From positions 1 to 44,592 of the forward strand of contig DGDX01000013.1 in assembly GCA_002385665.1 (NCBI GenBank): DNA of 44,592 bases, in the 5' to 3' direction. The translations under genes and the position numbers were made by a program. Positions 17,320 to 26,800 of the stretch are shown here, one piece after another. The notes below the pieces were generated by a model. That model had not been told where the DNA came from. It did not search any database and saw nothing but the letters and a program-made list of their open reading frames with translations. This stretch comes from Firmicutes bacterium UBA3941 (GTDB lineage: Bacteria > Bacillota > Clostridia > Caldicoprobacterales > UBA3941). Each line of letters starts with the position of its first letter. Within the stretch, counting starts at the first letter, position 1.

Positions 17320-17347
17320 TTGGCATTAACAGTATTCGTAATATGAT
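17320..17347 (+). promoter_or_regulatory. Sigma-A promoter for pyrH-frr
   Basis: TTGGCA at 17320-17325, a 16-base spacer and TATGAT at 17342-17347. It lies between the tsf terminator and pyrH, where a new start is needed. Predicted transcript start is near 17354, giving a leader of about 65 nt. Confidence 0.65.
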
Positions 17348-17388
17348 TAAAGCCCTAATTAAAAAGAGGAAAAAGGAAAAAGACGTAG

Positions 17389-18135
<747 letters not shown>

Positions 18136-18137
18136 CA

Positions 18138-18695
18138 GTGCTTGAGGGACTTTATAATCAAACTAGGGAGACGATGGATAAAACCATATCAAATCTAAAC
18201 AGAGAATTAGGAAGCCTCCGTGCAGGCAGAGCCAATCCCCAATTATTGGACAGAATTATGGTGGATTATTACGGAGTTTCTACCCCATTAAATCAAGTAG
18301 GCAATATTTCCGTTCCTGAACCTAGATTGTTGGTCATAGCACCTTGGGAGGCTAAAATGATTCCAGCCATAGAAAAGGAAATAATGAAATCTGATTTAGG
18401 CATTACACCCAACAATGATGGTAAGGTTATACGTTTGGTATTTCCGGAGTTAACTGAGGAACGGAGGAAAGAACTGGTTAAGATCGCCCATAAAATGGGT
18501 GAAGAAGCAAAAGTAGCAATCAGAATGGTCAGACGTAATTCAAATGACCAGATCAAGAAGATGAAAAAGAACTCCGAGTATTCCGAAGACGAATTAAAAC
18601 TGGCTGAGAATAGGATCCAGGAAATTACCGACGAATATATAGAGAAAATAGATAAAATCATTGAAGCCAAAGAAGAAGAGATTATGGAGGTATAG
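18138..18695 (+). CDS. frr: Ribosome recycling factor
   Basis: Splits post-termination ribosomes together with EF-G. The 185-residue length and signature motifs ([54 protein letters not shown]) are standard; the C terminus is the usual long helical arm. GTG 18138 follows GAGGAGG. The stop codon abuts the next gene's GTG start. Confidence 0.97.
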   Translation: MLEGLYNQTRETMDKTISNLNRELGSLRAGRANPQLLDRIMVDYYGVSTPLNQVGNISVPEPRLLVIAPWEAKMIPAIEKEIMKSDLGITPNNDGKVIRLVFPELTEERRKELVKIAHKMGEEAKVAIRMVRRNSNDQIKKMKKNSEYSEDELKLAENRIQEITDEYIEKIDKIIEAKEEEIMEV

Positions 18696-18926
18696 GTGAA
18701 ATTTCCTGATTTGGTAGGTCAAGAACTGGACAAGGGATTGGCTATTCTAAAACATCATCATGGGTCATTAAATATAGTTATCAATGAATATACTATACCT
18801 GATGACTTTCATAAAAAAGCCAAAAATTTTGGAACTAAACGGATTGTGAGACAGAAGATTGTGCCTGGTAAGTCTATAGAGTTAGTGGTTTTTAACTTTA
18901 ATGAAAGACCTAATTCACCTCTTTAA
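18696..18926 (+). CDS. Small PASTA-like protein of unknown function
   Basis: A 76-residue soluble protein starting at GTG 18696, directly after the frr stop, with GGAGG at about 18687-18691. It begins KFPDLVGQELDKGLAILKHH, which resembles a PASTA-domain start (PDLVGxxLxxAxxxL); the second half (KRIVRQKIVPGKSIELVVF) resembles the PASTA strand pattern IVRQxPxPGxxI. PASTA domains usually occur as repeats outside the cell in serine/threonine kinases or penicillin-binding proteins. Here there is one degenerate copy without signal peptide or membrane anchor, so a cytoplasmic role is likely. Its stop codon lies inside a perfect inverted repeat. Confidence 0.65.
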   Translation: MKFPDLVGQELDKGLAILKHHHGSLNIVINEYTIPDDFHKKAKNFGTKRIVRQKIVPGKSIELVVFNFNERPNSPL

Positions 18927-18960
18927 GGCAAACTCAAGACAACTGTTTGCCTTAAAGAGG
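18918..18960. repeat. Perfect 16-bp inverted repeat overlapping a gene end
   Basis: CCTCTTTAAGGCAAAC (18918-18933) and its exact complement GTTTGCCTTAAAGAGG (18945-18960) flank an 11-base loop. The left arm contains the stop codon of the PASTA-like gene. No T run follows on either strand, so it may be a non-canonical terminator, a 3'-end stabiliser or processing site, or a protein-binding dyad. Confidence 0.7.
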
Positions 18961-19006
18961 GATCCTGATTTACCAGTAATGGTTATCCTTTGGGAAGGGT
19001 TAAAAA

Positions 19007-19807
19007 ATGAATTTTCTTAATAGAATCAGACAAAGAAAAACATTTAAAGAACATAATAAAGTCACTATGGATTTAATTAGAAGCAGGCCTCTGCCCAGGC
19101 ATGTTTCTATTATTATGGATGGAAATGGCCGTTGGGCAGAAAGAAAGGGACTTCCGAGGGCAGCAGGTCACCGTCAGGGAGTCGAGAAGATAAGGGAGAT
19201 AATTAAGGCCAGCGCAGAATTAGGCATTCAATACCTGACCCTCTACGCCTTTTCAACTGAAAACTGGAAGAGACCAAAAGAGGAGATCAAGGCAATTATG
19301 TCTTTACTGGTGGAGTATCTCCGACGGGAATTGGATGAATTGCACAGGAACAATATAAAAATTGTGACAATCGGTAATATTGCCTCCCTACCAGAGATTG
19401 CCTATGAAGAAATACAAAAATCCATAAACACCACTTCTGCCAATACCGGTTTGCAGGTCAATGTTGCATTGAACTATGGAGGTAGGCTTGAGATTGTTAC
19501 AGCTATACGGGAAATATCGCGTAAGGTAGCCAATAACGAATTGAATATTAGTGATATCGATGAAGATTTAGTTTCTAACCACCTTTACACCGGCGGTATC
19601 CCAGATCCTGATCTGTTAATTAGAACTGGTGGAGATAAAAGGGTTAGCAATTTTTTGCTATATCAGATTGCATACACAGAACTCTGGTTCTCCGATGCCA
19701 CCCTCTATTGGCCAGATTTTAATGTGAAACATTATCTGAATGCTATTTATGATTTTCAAAACCGTCAACGCCGGTATGGAGGTGTGATAGAAAAGGGGGA
19801 AAACTAG
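19007..19807 (+). CDS. uppS: Undecaprenyl diphosphate synthase (isoprenyl transferase)
   Basis: Condenses isopentenyl diphosphate units to make the C55 lipid carrier for cell-wall synthesis. The 266-residue protein has the catalytic aspartate D38 in IIMDGNGRWA, AAGHRQG, LYAFSTENWKRP and the C-terminal RTGGDKRVSNFLLYQIAYTE. The N terminus is about 15 residues longer than many homologues, with a basic stretch before the core. GGAAGGG precedes ATG 19007. It lies 2 bases before cdsA. Confidence 0.96.
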   Translation: MNFLNRIRQRKTFKEHNKVTMDLIRSRPLPRHVSIIMDGNGRWAERKGLPRAAGHRQGVEKIREIIKASAELGIQYLTLYAFSTENWKRPKEEIKAIMSLLVEYLRRELDELHRNNIKIVTIGNIASLPEIAYEEIQKSINTTSANTGLQVNVALNYGGRLEIVTAIREISRKVANNELNISDIDEDLVSNHLYTGGIPDPDLLIRTGGDKRVSNFLLYQIAYTELWFSDATLYWPDFNVKHYLNAIYDFQNRQRRYGGVIEKGEN

Positions 19808-19809
19808 AA

Positions 19810-20619
19810 GTGTTAATTCAAAGGGTCATCAGCGCTGCTCTTGGTATTATCTATATTTTTTTTATGCTCTATATAGGCGGTTGGTTTTTTAAGGTTTCGG
19901 TTCTTATAATGGCTCTTATTTTAATGCACGAGTTTTACCATGCCTTTATAAAAAAAGGATGCAAACCCTTAACTTGGTTAGGTTATATATATATTCTAAT
20001 TCTGTTTTGCTTTTATCTTATTAGTTATAAATATAATATAGTAGTATCATTAACCTTATTAGTTCTGGTCGGTTTGATTATACCGATATTTACTAAAAGG
20101 ATTTCCATTGTGGATATATTCGCAACGGTATTTGCTACCTTATACCCAGGTATGATGATTTTCTTTCTCATACCGCTGGCATTTAATTCGGAGCCTTACG
20201 GTATGAGTTTACTTATATTAGCTTTCTTTATAACTTGGTCGACTGACACATTTGCTTACTTTGTAGGAATGGCTTTTGGTAAAAGAAAGCTCTGTCCAAC
20301 TGTAAGTCCTAATAAAACAGTTGAGGGCGGTTTAGGTGGGCTTTTTGGGGGTATACTAGTAGGTATTCTATATGGACTTATATTAAACCATACCCAGAAA
20401 TTCGGGATATCCATGTATCATTTTGCTTTAATGGGATTTATAGGAGGGGTGCTATCCCAATTGGGGGATCTATCAGCATCCTCCATAAAGCGGTTTTGTG
20501 GTGTTAAGGATTTTGGTAAGATACTCCCAGGACATGGAGGACTATTGGATAGATTTGATAGCTTGCTCTTTACATTACCGACTATTTATATCTACTATCT
20601 AATATTTTTGTCTCCGTGA
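19810..20619 (+). CDS. cdsA: Phosphatidate cytidylyltransferase
   Basis: Makes CDP-diacylglycerol from phosphatidic acid and CTP, the branch point of phospholipid synthesis. The 269-residue membrane protein has about seven to eight hydrophobic segments and the C-terminal family signature SQLGDLSASSIKRFCGVKDF followed by GKILPGHGGLLDRFDS. A second conserved block is SPNKTVEGGLGG. GTG 19810 has GGGGGA about 9 bases upstream. It is co-transcribed with uppS. Confidence 0.96.
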   Translation: MLIQRVISAALGIIYIFFMLYIGGWFFKVSVLIMALILMHEFYHAFIKKGCKPLTWLGYIYILILFCFYLISYKYNIVVSLTLLVLVGLIIPIFTKRISIVDIFATVFATLYPGMMIFFLIPLAFNSEPYGMSLLILAFFITWSTDTFAYFVGMAFGKRKLCPTVSPNKTVEGGLGGLFGGILVGILYGLILNHTQKFGISMYHFALMGFIGGVLSQLGDLSASSIKRFCGVKDFGKILPGHGGLLDRFDSLLFTLPTIYIYYLIFLSP

Positions 20620-20769
20620 TACCATGTCCGATCACCATCCCAAAGTTAAGTTGAGCTATGTTATATAAGAATTATTACATGGTTAACTATCGCAGTAATA
20701 GTTTTGTTTGCAGTTCAACTATAATAGTATCTGGGATGCAGTAGTTAAATGATGGGAGGATGTATTTAT

Positions 20770-21924
20770 TTGGTAAAACGTATAGCTATAATTGGATCAA
20801 CTGGCTCTATTGGCACACAAGCCTTGGATATAATTAGCGATTATCCTGATCAATTTGAAGTAAAAGCTCTTGTTGTCCACCAAAACATTGATTTGCTTCA
20901 GTTGCAGATTGAAAACTACCAGCCAGATACAGTCGTCGTTGTTGACCGTAATCAGGCGCATAAATTGTCCCAAAGGTTGTCTGGGAAGAAAATTGCGATT
21001 AAAGCCGGTATGGAAGCAATTACAGAATTGGTAACAAGGGCAGATATCGATGTAGTGCTTATGGCCATTGTAGGCATTGCGGGTCTAGAGCCAACTATTG
21101 CAGCCTTACGAGCTGGTAAAACCATCGCTCTTGCCAATAAAGAAGTAATGGTAGTGGGTGGACATATAATAAACAATTTAGTTAAGCAGTTCAATGGCAG
21201 AGTTATACCCGTTGACAGCGAACATTCAGCTGTTTTTCAAGCTATACAGGGATGTAAAAATCCTAACGAGATAAGGAAGATTATCCTTACAGCTTCCGGA
21301 GGGCCTTTTAGAGGATATGATAGGGATATGTTAAGGAATATAACTCCGGAAGATGCATTAAGACATCCCAACTGGAAAATGGGGAACAAGATAACTATAG
21401 ATTCTGCGACCTTAATGAACAAGGGTTTAGAAGTTATAGAAGCAAAATGGATGTTTAATGTTGATTTGAAAAGCATAGAAGTGGTGATACACCCCCAAAG
21501 CGTAGTACATTCTATGGTTGAATTTATAGATGGTACGGTAATAGCACAAATGGGGGTTCCTGACATGCGAATTCCCATTCTTTATGCCTTAACACATCCC
21601 AATAGGTTTAGAACCAAACTAGACACATTGGACCTTACCAAGATAGGCAGCCTAACTTTTGAAGAGCCTGATCTGGACACCTTTCCATGCCTGTCTCTGG
21701 CTTATGAGGCATTGAAAATTGGCGGTACTATGCCTACAGCCCTCAATGCAGCAAATGAAGTCGCAGTTAATTTATTTCTAGAAGGAAGATTAGCTTTTAG
21801 CCAAATACCAATAATAATAGAAAGGGCTATGGCATCCCACAGAATCATTAAGGATCCCCAAATCGATGATGTATTGAATGCGGATAAAGAAATAAGGCGC
21901 GGCATAAATTATCGTTACTGCTGA
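20770..21924 (+). CDS. dxr: 1-deoxy-D-xylulose 5-phosphate reductoisomerase
   Basis: Second step of the MEP isoprenoid pathway (DXP to MEP, NADPH-dependent). The N-terminal nucleotide-binding motif is IAIIGSTGSIGTQALD; metal and substrate residues lie in VDSEHSAVFQ and LTASGGPFRG; NEVAVNLFLEGRL is in the C-terminal part. I choose TTG 20770 (384 residues, starting MVKRIAIIGS) because GGGAGGA (20754-20760) is 9 bases upstream; ATGs at 20749 and 20752 lie before or at that Shine-Dalgarno. The C terminus (EIRRGINYRYC) departs from the usual acidic/alanine-rich end. A TATAAT at 20720-20725 has no good -35 partner. Confidence 0.95.
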   Translation: MVKRIAIIGSTGSIGTQALDIISDYPDQFEVKALVVHQNIDLLQLQIENYQPDTVVVVDRNQAHKLSQRLSGKKIAIKAGMEAITELVTRADIDVVLMAIVGIAGLEPTIAALRAGKTIALANKEVMVVGGHIINNLVKQFNGRVIPVDSEHSAVFQAIQGCKNPNEIRKIILTASGGPFRGYDRDMLRNITPEDALRHPNWKMGNKITIDSATLMNKGLEVIEAKWMFNVDLKSIEVVIHPQSVVHSMVEFIDGTVIAQMGVPDMRIPILYALTHPNRFRTKLDTLDLTKIGSLTFEEPDLDTFPCLSLAYEALKIGGTMPTALNAANEVAVNLFLEGRLAFSQIPIIIERAMASHRIIKDPQIDDVLNADKEIRRGINYRYC

Positions 21925-22035
21925 ATTATGCGATATATGTTATTACATCTGTGATAATGGTAATTATAGTTTCCTTCCGCACCCGGTGCTATGATATTAT
22001 ACCTACTATTAATTATCCTAGAAAAAGGAAGGTGC

Positions 22036-23073
22036 ATGATGACAACGATTATTACGGCTCTGATACTATTTGGGATAATAGTATTGGCCCATGAATTGGG
22101 ACATTTTTTAGTAGCAGGCTGGGTAGGAATTCCCGCTGAAGAATTTTCAATTGGTATGGGACCCAAAATATCTCAAATAAAGGGTAAGAAAACGATCTTT
22201 TCTCTACGAGCTTTACCAATTGGCGGGTATGTCAAATTCTTTGGTGATGATGGGGAAAGCGACGATCCTAGAGCCTTCGCAAACGCAAAGGTGTGGAAAC
22301 GAATATTGGTTATTACTGCTGGACCCGTTATGAATTTTCTATTGGCAATCTTGCTTCTGGCGATGTTTTTCACATTTTTTGGAGTCTACAAAAACTCTAC
22401 GAATATATTTGAGATAGTTGAAGGTTCTCCTGCAGAAAATGCAGGTTTACTAGTGGGAGACAAGATTATTACGGTTAATGACATCAAGGTTGATATTGAA
22501 GATCAGGATAAAGGCATAGAACTCTTTAGGAAGATACTAAAAGAAGAAGGAGATAAATCATTAAAAATTACTGTTTTGAGGGATGGTGAAGCACGAGATA
22601 TAGACATCAAACCGGATTACTCCGCGGAAAAAAATACGTATGAGATAGGCATTTACTTCGGTGAATTAGAAAGACTGGGACCATTTTCCGCTATAGGTCT
22701 TGCAATTGTGCAGACAGGAAGGCTTATAATTATAATGATTCAGTTACTGGGAAGTCTAATTTTTCAAGGTCGCGGTTTAAATGAAGTGGTAGGACCTATC
22801 GGTATCATAGGAGAAATAGGTAAGGCTGTTGAATCCGGCATTAAGGACGTTTTAAACCTTGCAGTTGTGATTACGTTAAATTTAGGTATAATGAATTTGA
22901 TACCCTTTCCCGCCTTGGATGGTGGAAGATTGACTTTATTGTTGGTTGAGGGTCTCAGAGGAAATCCAATTGATCCTGAAAAGGAAGAGTACATCCATTT
23001 TACCGGATTTATTATTCTCATGTTGTTGATGATAGTTGTAACTTTCAAGGATGTTGCCAGGCAATGGTTTTAG
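22036..23073 (+). CDS. rseP: Intramembrane zinc metalloprotease RseP/RasP
   Basis: Site-2 protease that cleaves anti-sigma factors and leftover signal peptides within the membrane. The zinc motif HELGH is at residues 19-23; a PDZ domain follows (about 115-195, GSPAENAGLLVGDKIITVND), and the third metal ligand region is NLIPFPALDGGRL. There are four membrane segments over 345 residues. GGAAGG (22027-22032) points to ATG 22036 or the adjacent ATG 22039; a longer reading from ATG 21991 is unlikely because it would enclose the Shine-Dalgarno. It follows dxr, as in B. subtilis. Confidence 0.95.
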   Translation: MMTTIITALILFGIIVLAHELGHFLVAGWVGIPAEEFSIGMGPKISQIKGKKTIFSLRALPIGGYVKFFGDDGESDDPRAFANAKVWKRILVITAGPVMNFLLAILLLAMFFTFFGVYKNSTNIFEIVEGSPAENAGLLVGDKIITVNDIKVDIEDQDKGIELFRKILKEEGDKSLKITVLRDGEARDIDIKPDYSAEKNTYEIGIYFGELERLGPFSAIGLAIVQTGRLIIIMIQLLGSLIFQGRGLNEVVGPIGIIGEIGKAVESGIKDVLNLAVVITLNLGIMNLIPFPALDGGRLTLLLVEGLRGNPIDPEKEEYIHFTGFIILMLLMIVVTFKDVARQWF

Positions 23074-23188
23074 GTAAGAAATAAAAATAATTAGGGACAA
23101 AATAGTTAGCTAAGAGACGAATAAAGTTTATTAGTTAACGTCGAGAATAACATATTTCCATTTTAATGAGATCCGGGGATGACAAGAG

Positions 23189-23818
23189 ATGAAAGTATCT
23201 GCAATAATACCAGCTTATAATGAAGAGAAGAATATTGGCAGGGTTCTTTCCGTATTAATCCAAATTGAAGAGATATCTGAAATTTTGGTAATAAACGACG
23301 GCTCCACGGATAAAACCAACGAAATAGCCCATTCATATGGTGTGAAAGTTATTGATTTTGCAGAAAACCATGGTAAAGGTATAGCCATGTGGGCTGGAGT
23401 AATGCACACTAATGCGCCAGTAGTCCTTTTTTTAGATGCGGACTTAATAGGACTGACCAGGCAGCAGGTAAGGGATATGATATCTCCCATAATAAATGGT
23501 TATGCTGATATGACTTTGGGGATCTTTTGTCATGGACGGGCTATGACAGATTTAGCCCAGAAAATTGCCCCCTATTTAACAGGACAGAGGGCTATGAAAA
23601 GGTGGGTATTGGATAATCTCGATAAAGAGGATTGGCAGACAGGTTTTGGAATTGAAATGAAAATCACTCGCCTAGCTAAGACTTCTAATATAAGGGTTAT
23701 GGAAGTACCCTTAGTTAATACTACCCATACTATGAAAGAAGAAAAGATGGGATTTGTAAGGGGAGTGGCAGCTAGGGCAAGAATGTATTGGGAGATTATA
23801 AAGCAGTTGAACTATTGA
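23189..23818 (+). CDS. Family 2 glycosyltransferase
   Basis: A 209-residue soluble GT-A-fold transferase. Family 2 motifs are clear: IIPAYNEEKNIG at the start, INDGSTDKT (about 35-43), the DxD metal site D83-A84-D85 (LFLDADL) and QTGFGIEM (about 150-157). It is most like the dolichyl-phosphate mannose/glucosyl-3-phosphoglycerate synthase branch, but lacks the C-terminal membrane helices of lipid-linked members. Donor and acceptor cannot be told from sequence. It sits between rseP and polC, where B. subtilis has proS. No terminator separates it from polC, so they are probably co-transcribed. Confidence 0.88.
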   Translation: MKVSAIIPAYNEEKNIGRVLSVLIQIEEISEILVINDGSTDKTNEIAHSYGVKVIDFAENHGKGIAMWAGVMHTNAPVVLFLDADLIGLTRQQVRDMISPIINGYADMTLGIFCHGRAMTDLAQKIAPYLTGQRAMKRWVLDNLDKEDWQTGFGIEMKITRLAKTSNIRVMEVPLVNTTHTMKEEKMGFVRGVAARARMYWEIIKQLNY

Positions 23819-23843
23819 TTTTGTTTGGGGGGAACTAAGTAAA

Positions 23844-26800
23844 TTGCTTTTTCGTAGCTTTTTAGATGTAGATTATAAGGAACTAGTGCAGGATTGGAAA
23901 TTAAAAAAAACAAAAGTTTATATAAAGGATAAACGTTGGGAAATCATTATAGAAGCCATAAATTATATAGATGCTCCTACCCTTTCAAAGATTGAAAGTT
24001 TAATAAAAGACAAAATAGGGTGTATAGAAGACTTGAGAATTATCATTGAATACACCAAAAGCCAGGAATGGTTTCACGATAATTTCGATAAGATTTGGAC
24101 TGATATTGTATATAGTGCCAACAAGGATATGAATGATTGGGCTAAATGGCTATCCCATTGTAAAACTAGGCTTGTAGAAAATGATTTAGAATTAGTAATC
24201 AAAAATCCTATGATTTTTCAGTTGCTGGGTAATAAAGGTATCGATAAGTATATCAAGAAATGGATTGCCGAAAGGTTTGATTTATCCTTTAAAGTTATGT
24301 TGAAGGTAGACGTAACGAGTTTAGAAGCTGAACAGATTAAATACAACAAAAAGAAGAAGCAGGAAGATTCTAAATTTATTAAAAATGCCATTAGCACAAA
24401 TAATAATGGCACATCCACAGGTAAAGGAGAGCGAGATTCCAATTCAGGCGAATTTGTTATTATAGGAAAGTCTATTAAAGGCGAGCCGGTGGCAATAAAT
24501 ACACTAGGAGAGGATAGTGGTAAAGTCATCGTTAAAGGACAAGTGTTTGATATAGAGTCCAGAGAGACCAGAAGTGGCAAATTAATATATAGCATAGACA
24601 TAACAGATTACACTAGCTCTATAACCGTCAAGACTTTTTGCGACAAGGAACAAGGTGAAAAGATAAAAAACCAGATTAAAAAAGGTGATTGGGTTACGGT
24701 CCGGGGTGAGTGTTCATATGATAAATACCAAAGGGATATAGCTATCATCTTTGATGATTTGATGCTTTCCCAGTCTATGGACAGAACTGATGATGAACCA
24801 GTAAAAAGGGTGGAATTGCATTTACATACTCAGATGAGTTCTATGGATGGTGTATCCTCTGTAGAATCCTTAGTATCCAGGGCTGCTAAATGGGGACATC
24901 CAGCTATAGCTATCACCGATCATGGGGTGTTGCAGGCATTTCCCAATGCCTATGCCGCTGGTAAAAAGCATGGTATAAAAATAATATATGGGATGGAAGC
25001 ATATCTCATCAATGATTGTAAACCCATGGTGCAAAATGGAAATGGTTTAGGCTTTGATCAGGATATAGTTGTAATAGACATCGAAACTACTGGGCTGGAT
25101 CCAAAATATGATGCTATAACTGAGATAGGTGCTGTAAAAATTAAAAACAGGAAGGTGGTTGACACCTTTCAAACCTTTGTTAACCCTGAAATTCCCATAC
25201 CTGAAAAAATCACCAAATTAACAGGGATTGATGATAGTATGGTAAGGGACGCACCTCCGATAAATGAAGTGCTTGATGACCTCAGAAACTTCTGTGGGGA
25301 TAGCGCCTTGGCAGCCCATAATGTACCATTTGATTTTGGTTTTATAAATGAAAAGGTAAAGGGATTGAATTGGGAAATAAATAATCCTATTATTGATACC
25401 CTTGCACTATCGAGAGAATTAATTAAGGATTTAAAAAGACACGGATTAAACTATGTGGCCAAGTATTTTGGTATAGCATTGGATAATCATCACCGTGCTT
25501 ACCATGATGCCATGGCTACGGGAGAAATTTTGATAAGGTTATTCGACATCCTGGAAAATATGGGTGTCAGAACCCTGTCAGAGATAAATACTACGTTTAC
25601 CCATATAACAAACTATAATTCCTTGCCTACCAGTCATGCCCTCATATTGGTAAAAAATATGAGGGGATTACTTAACCTTTATAAATTAGTTTCAAAATCT
25701 CATTTGGATTATTTTTATAGACAACCCAGAATTCCCAAAAGTGTTTTAGCTAAGTATAGGGAAGGTTTAATAATAGGATCTGGATGTGAAGCAGGGGAAC
25801 TGTTTAAGGCTATGGTTCATGGCAGACCATACAACGAAATCGTGGAGATAGCAAATTTTTATGATTTCTTGGAGATTCAACCTATAGGAAATAACGAATA
25901 CTTAGTACGGGACAAACACCTTAATAGTCATAAGGATCTGGAAAATATAAACAGAAATATTGTAAAACTTGGTAGAAATATGAATAAACCAGTAGTAGCA
26001 ACTGGCGATGTACATTTTTTAGATCCCCAAGATGAATACTTTAGAAGGATCTTAATGCACGGTCAAGGATTTGGTGATGCCGAATTCCAACCACCCCTTT
26101 ATTTTAAAACAACAAGGGAAATGTTGGAGGATTTTAGTTATTTGGGAACGGAGATTGCCAAAGAAGTTGTAATCGAAGCACCGAGACGCATTATGGCCTC
26201 AATTGATAATATAGAACCTATACCCCAGGGCTTAGCCACACCTGAGATTCCGGGTTCTGATGAACAGATTAGAAAAATGGCTATTGATAATGCCAGGAAA
26301 ATTTATGGCAATCCACTACCAGATATGGTAGAAAACCGCCTGGATAAGGAATTAAAATCCATTATTGAACACGGATTTGCTGTCCTGTATCTAATAGCTC
26401 ATAAACTTGTGCAAAAATCCCTTGAAGATGGTTATCTTGTTGGTTCAAGGGGTTCAGTTGGGTCCTCCTTAGTAGCATACTTGACTAATATAACCGAGGT
26501 CAATCCCCTTCCACCCCATTATGTTTGTACCAAGTGTAGGTATAGCGATTTTCATATAGACAAAGGTGAATTTGGTGTGGGTGTTGATCTTCCTGATAAG
26601 AATTGTCCTAACTGTGGCTCGGTCTTAAAGAAAGATGGGTTTGATATACCTTTTGAAGTGTTTTTAGGCTTTGAAGGTGATAAGGTTCCTGATATCGACT
26701 TGAACTTTTCCGGTGAATATCAACCAATAGCTCATAAATACACAGAAGAATTATTTGGAGAAGGTCATGTTTTCAGGGCAGGAACCATCGGGACAATAGC

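Noticed and set aside
20697..20725. Promoter for dxr around TATAAT at 20720-20725
   Set aside because: No acceptable -35 hexamer at 16-18 bases upstream and no extended -10; kept only as a note in the dxr entry.
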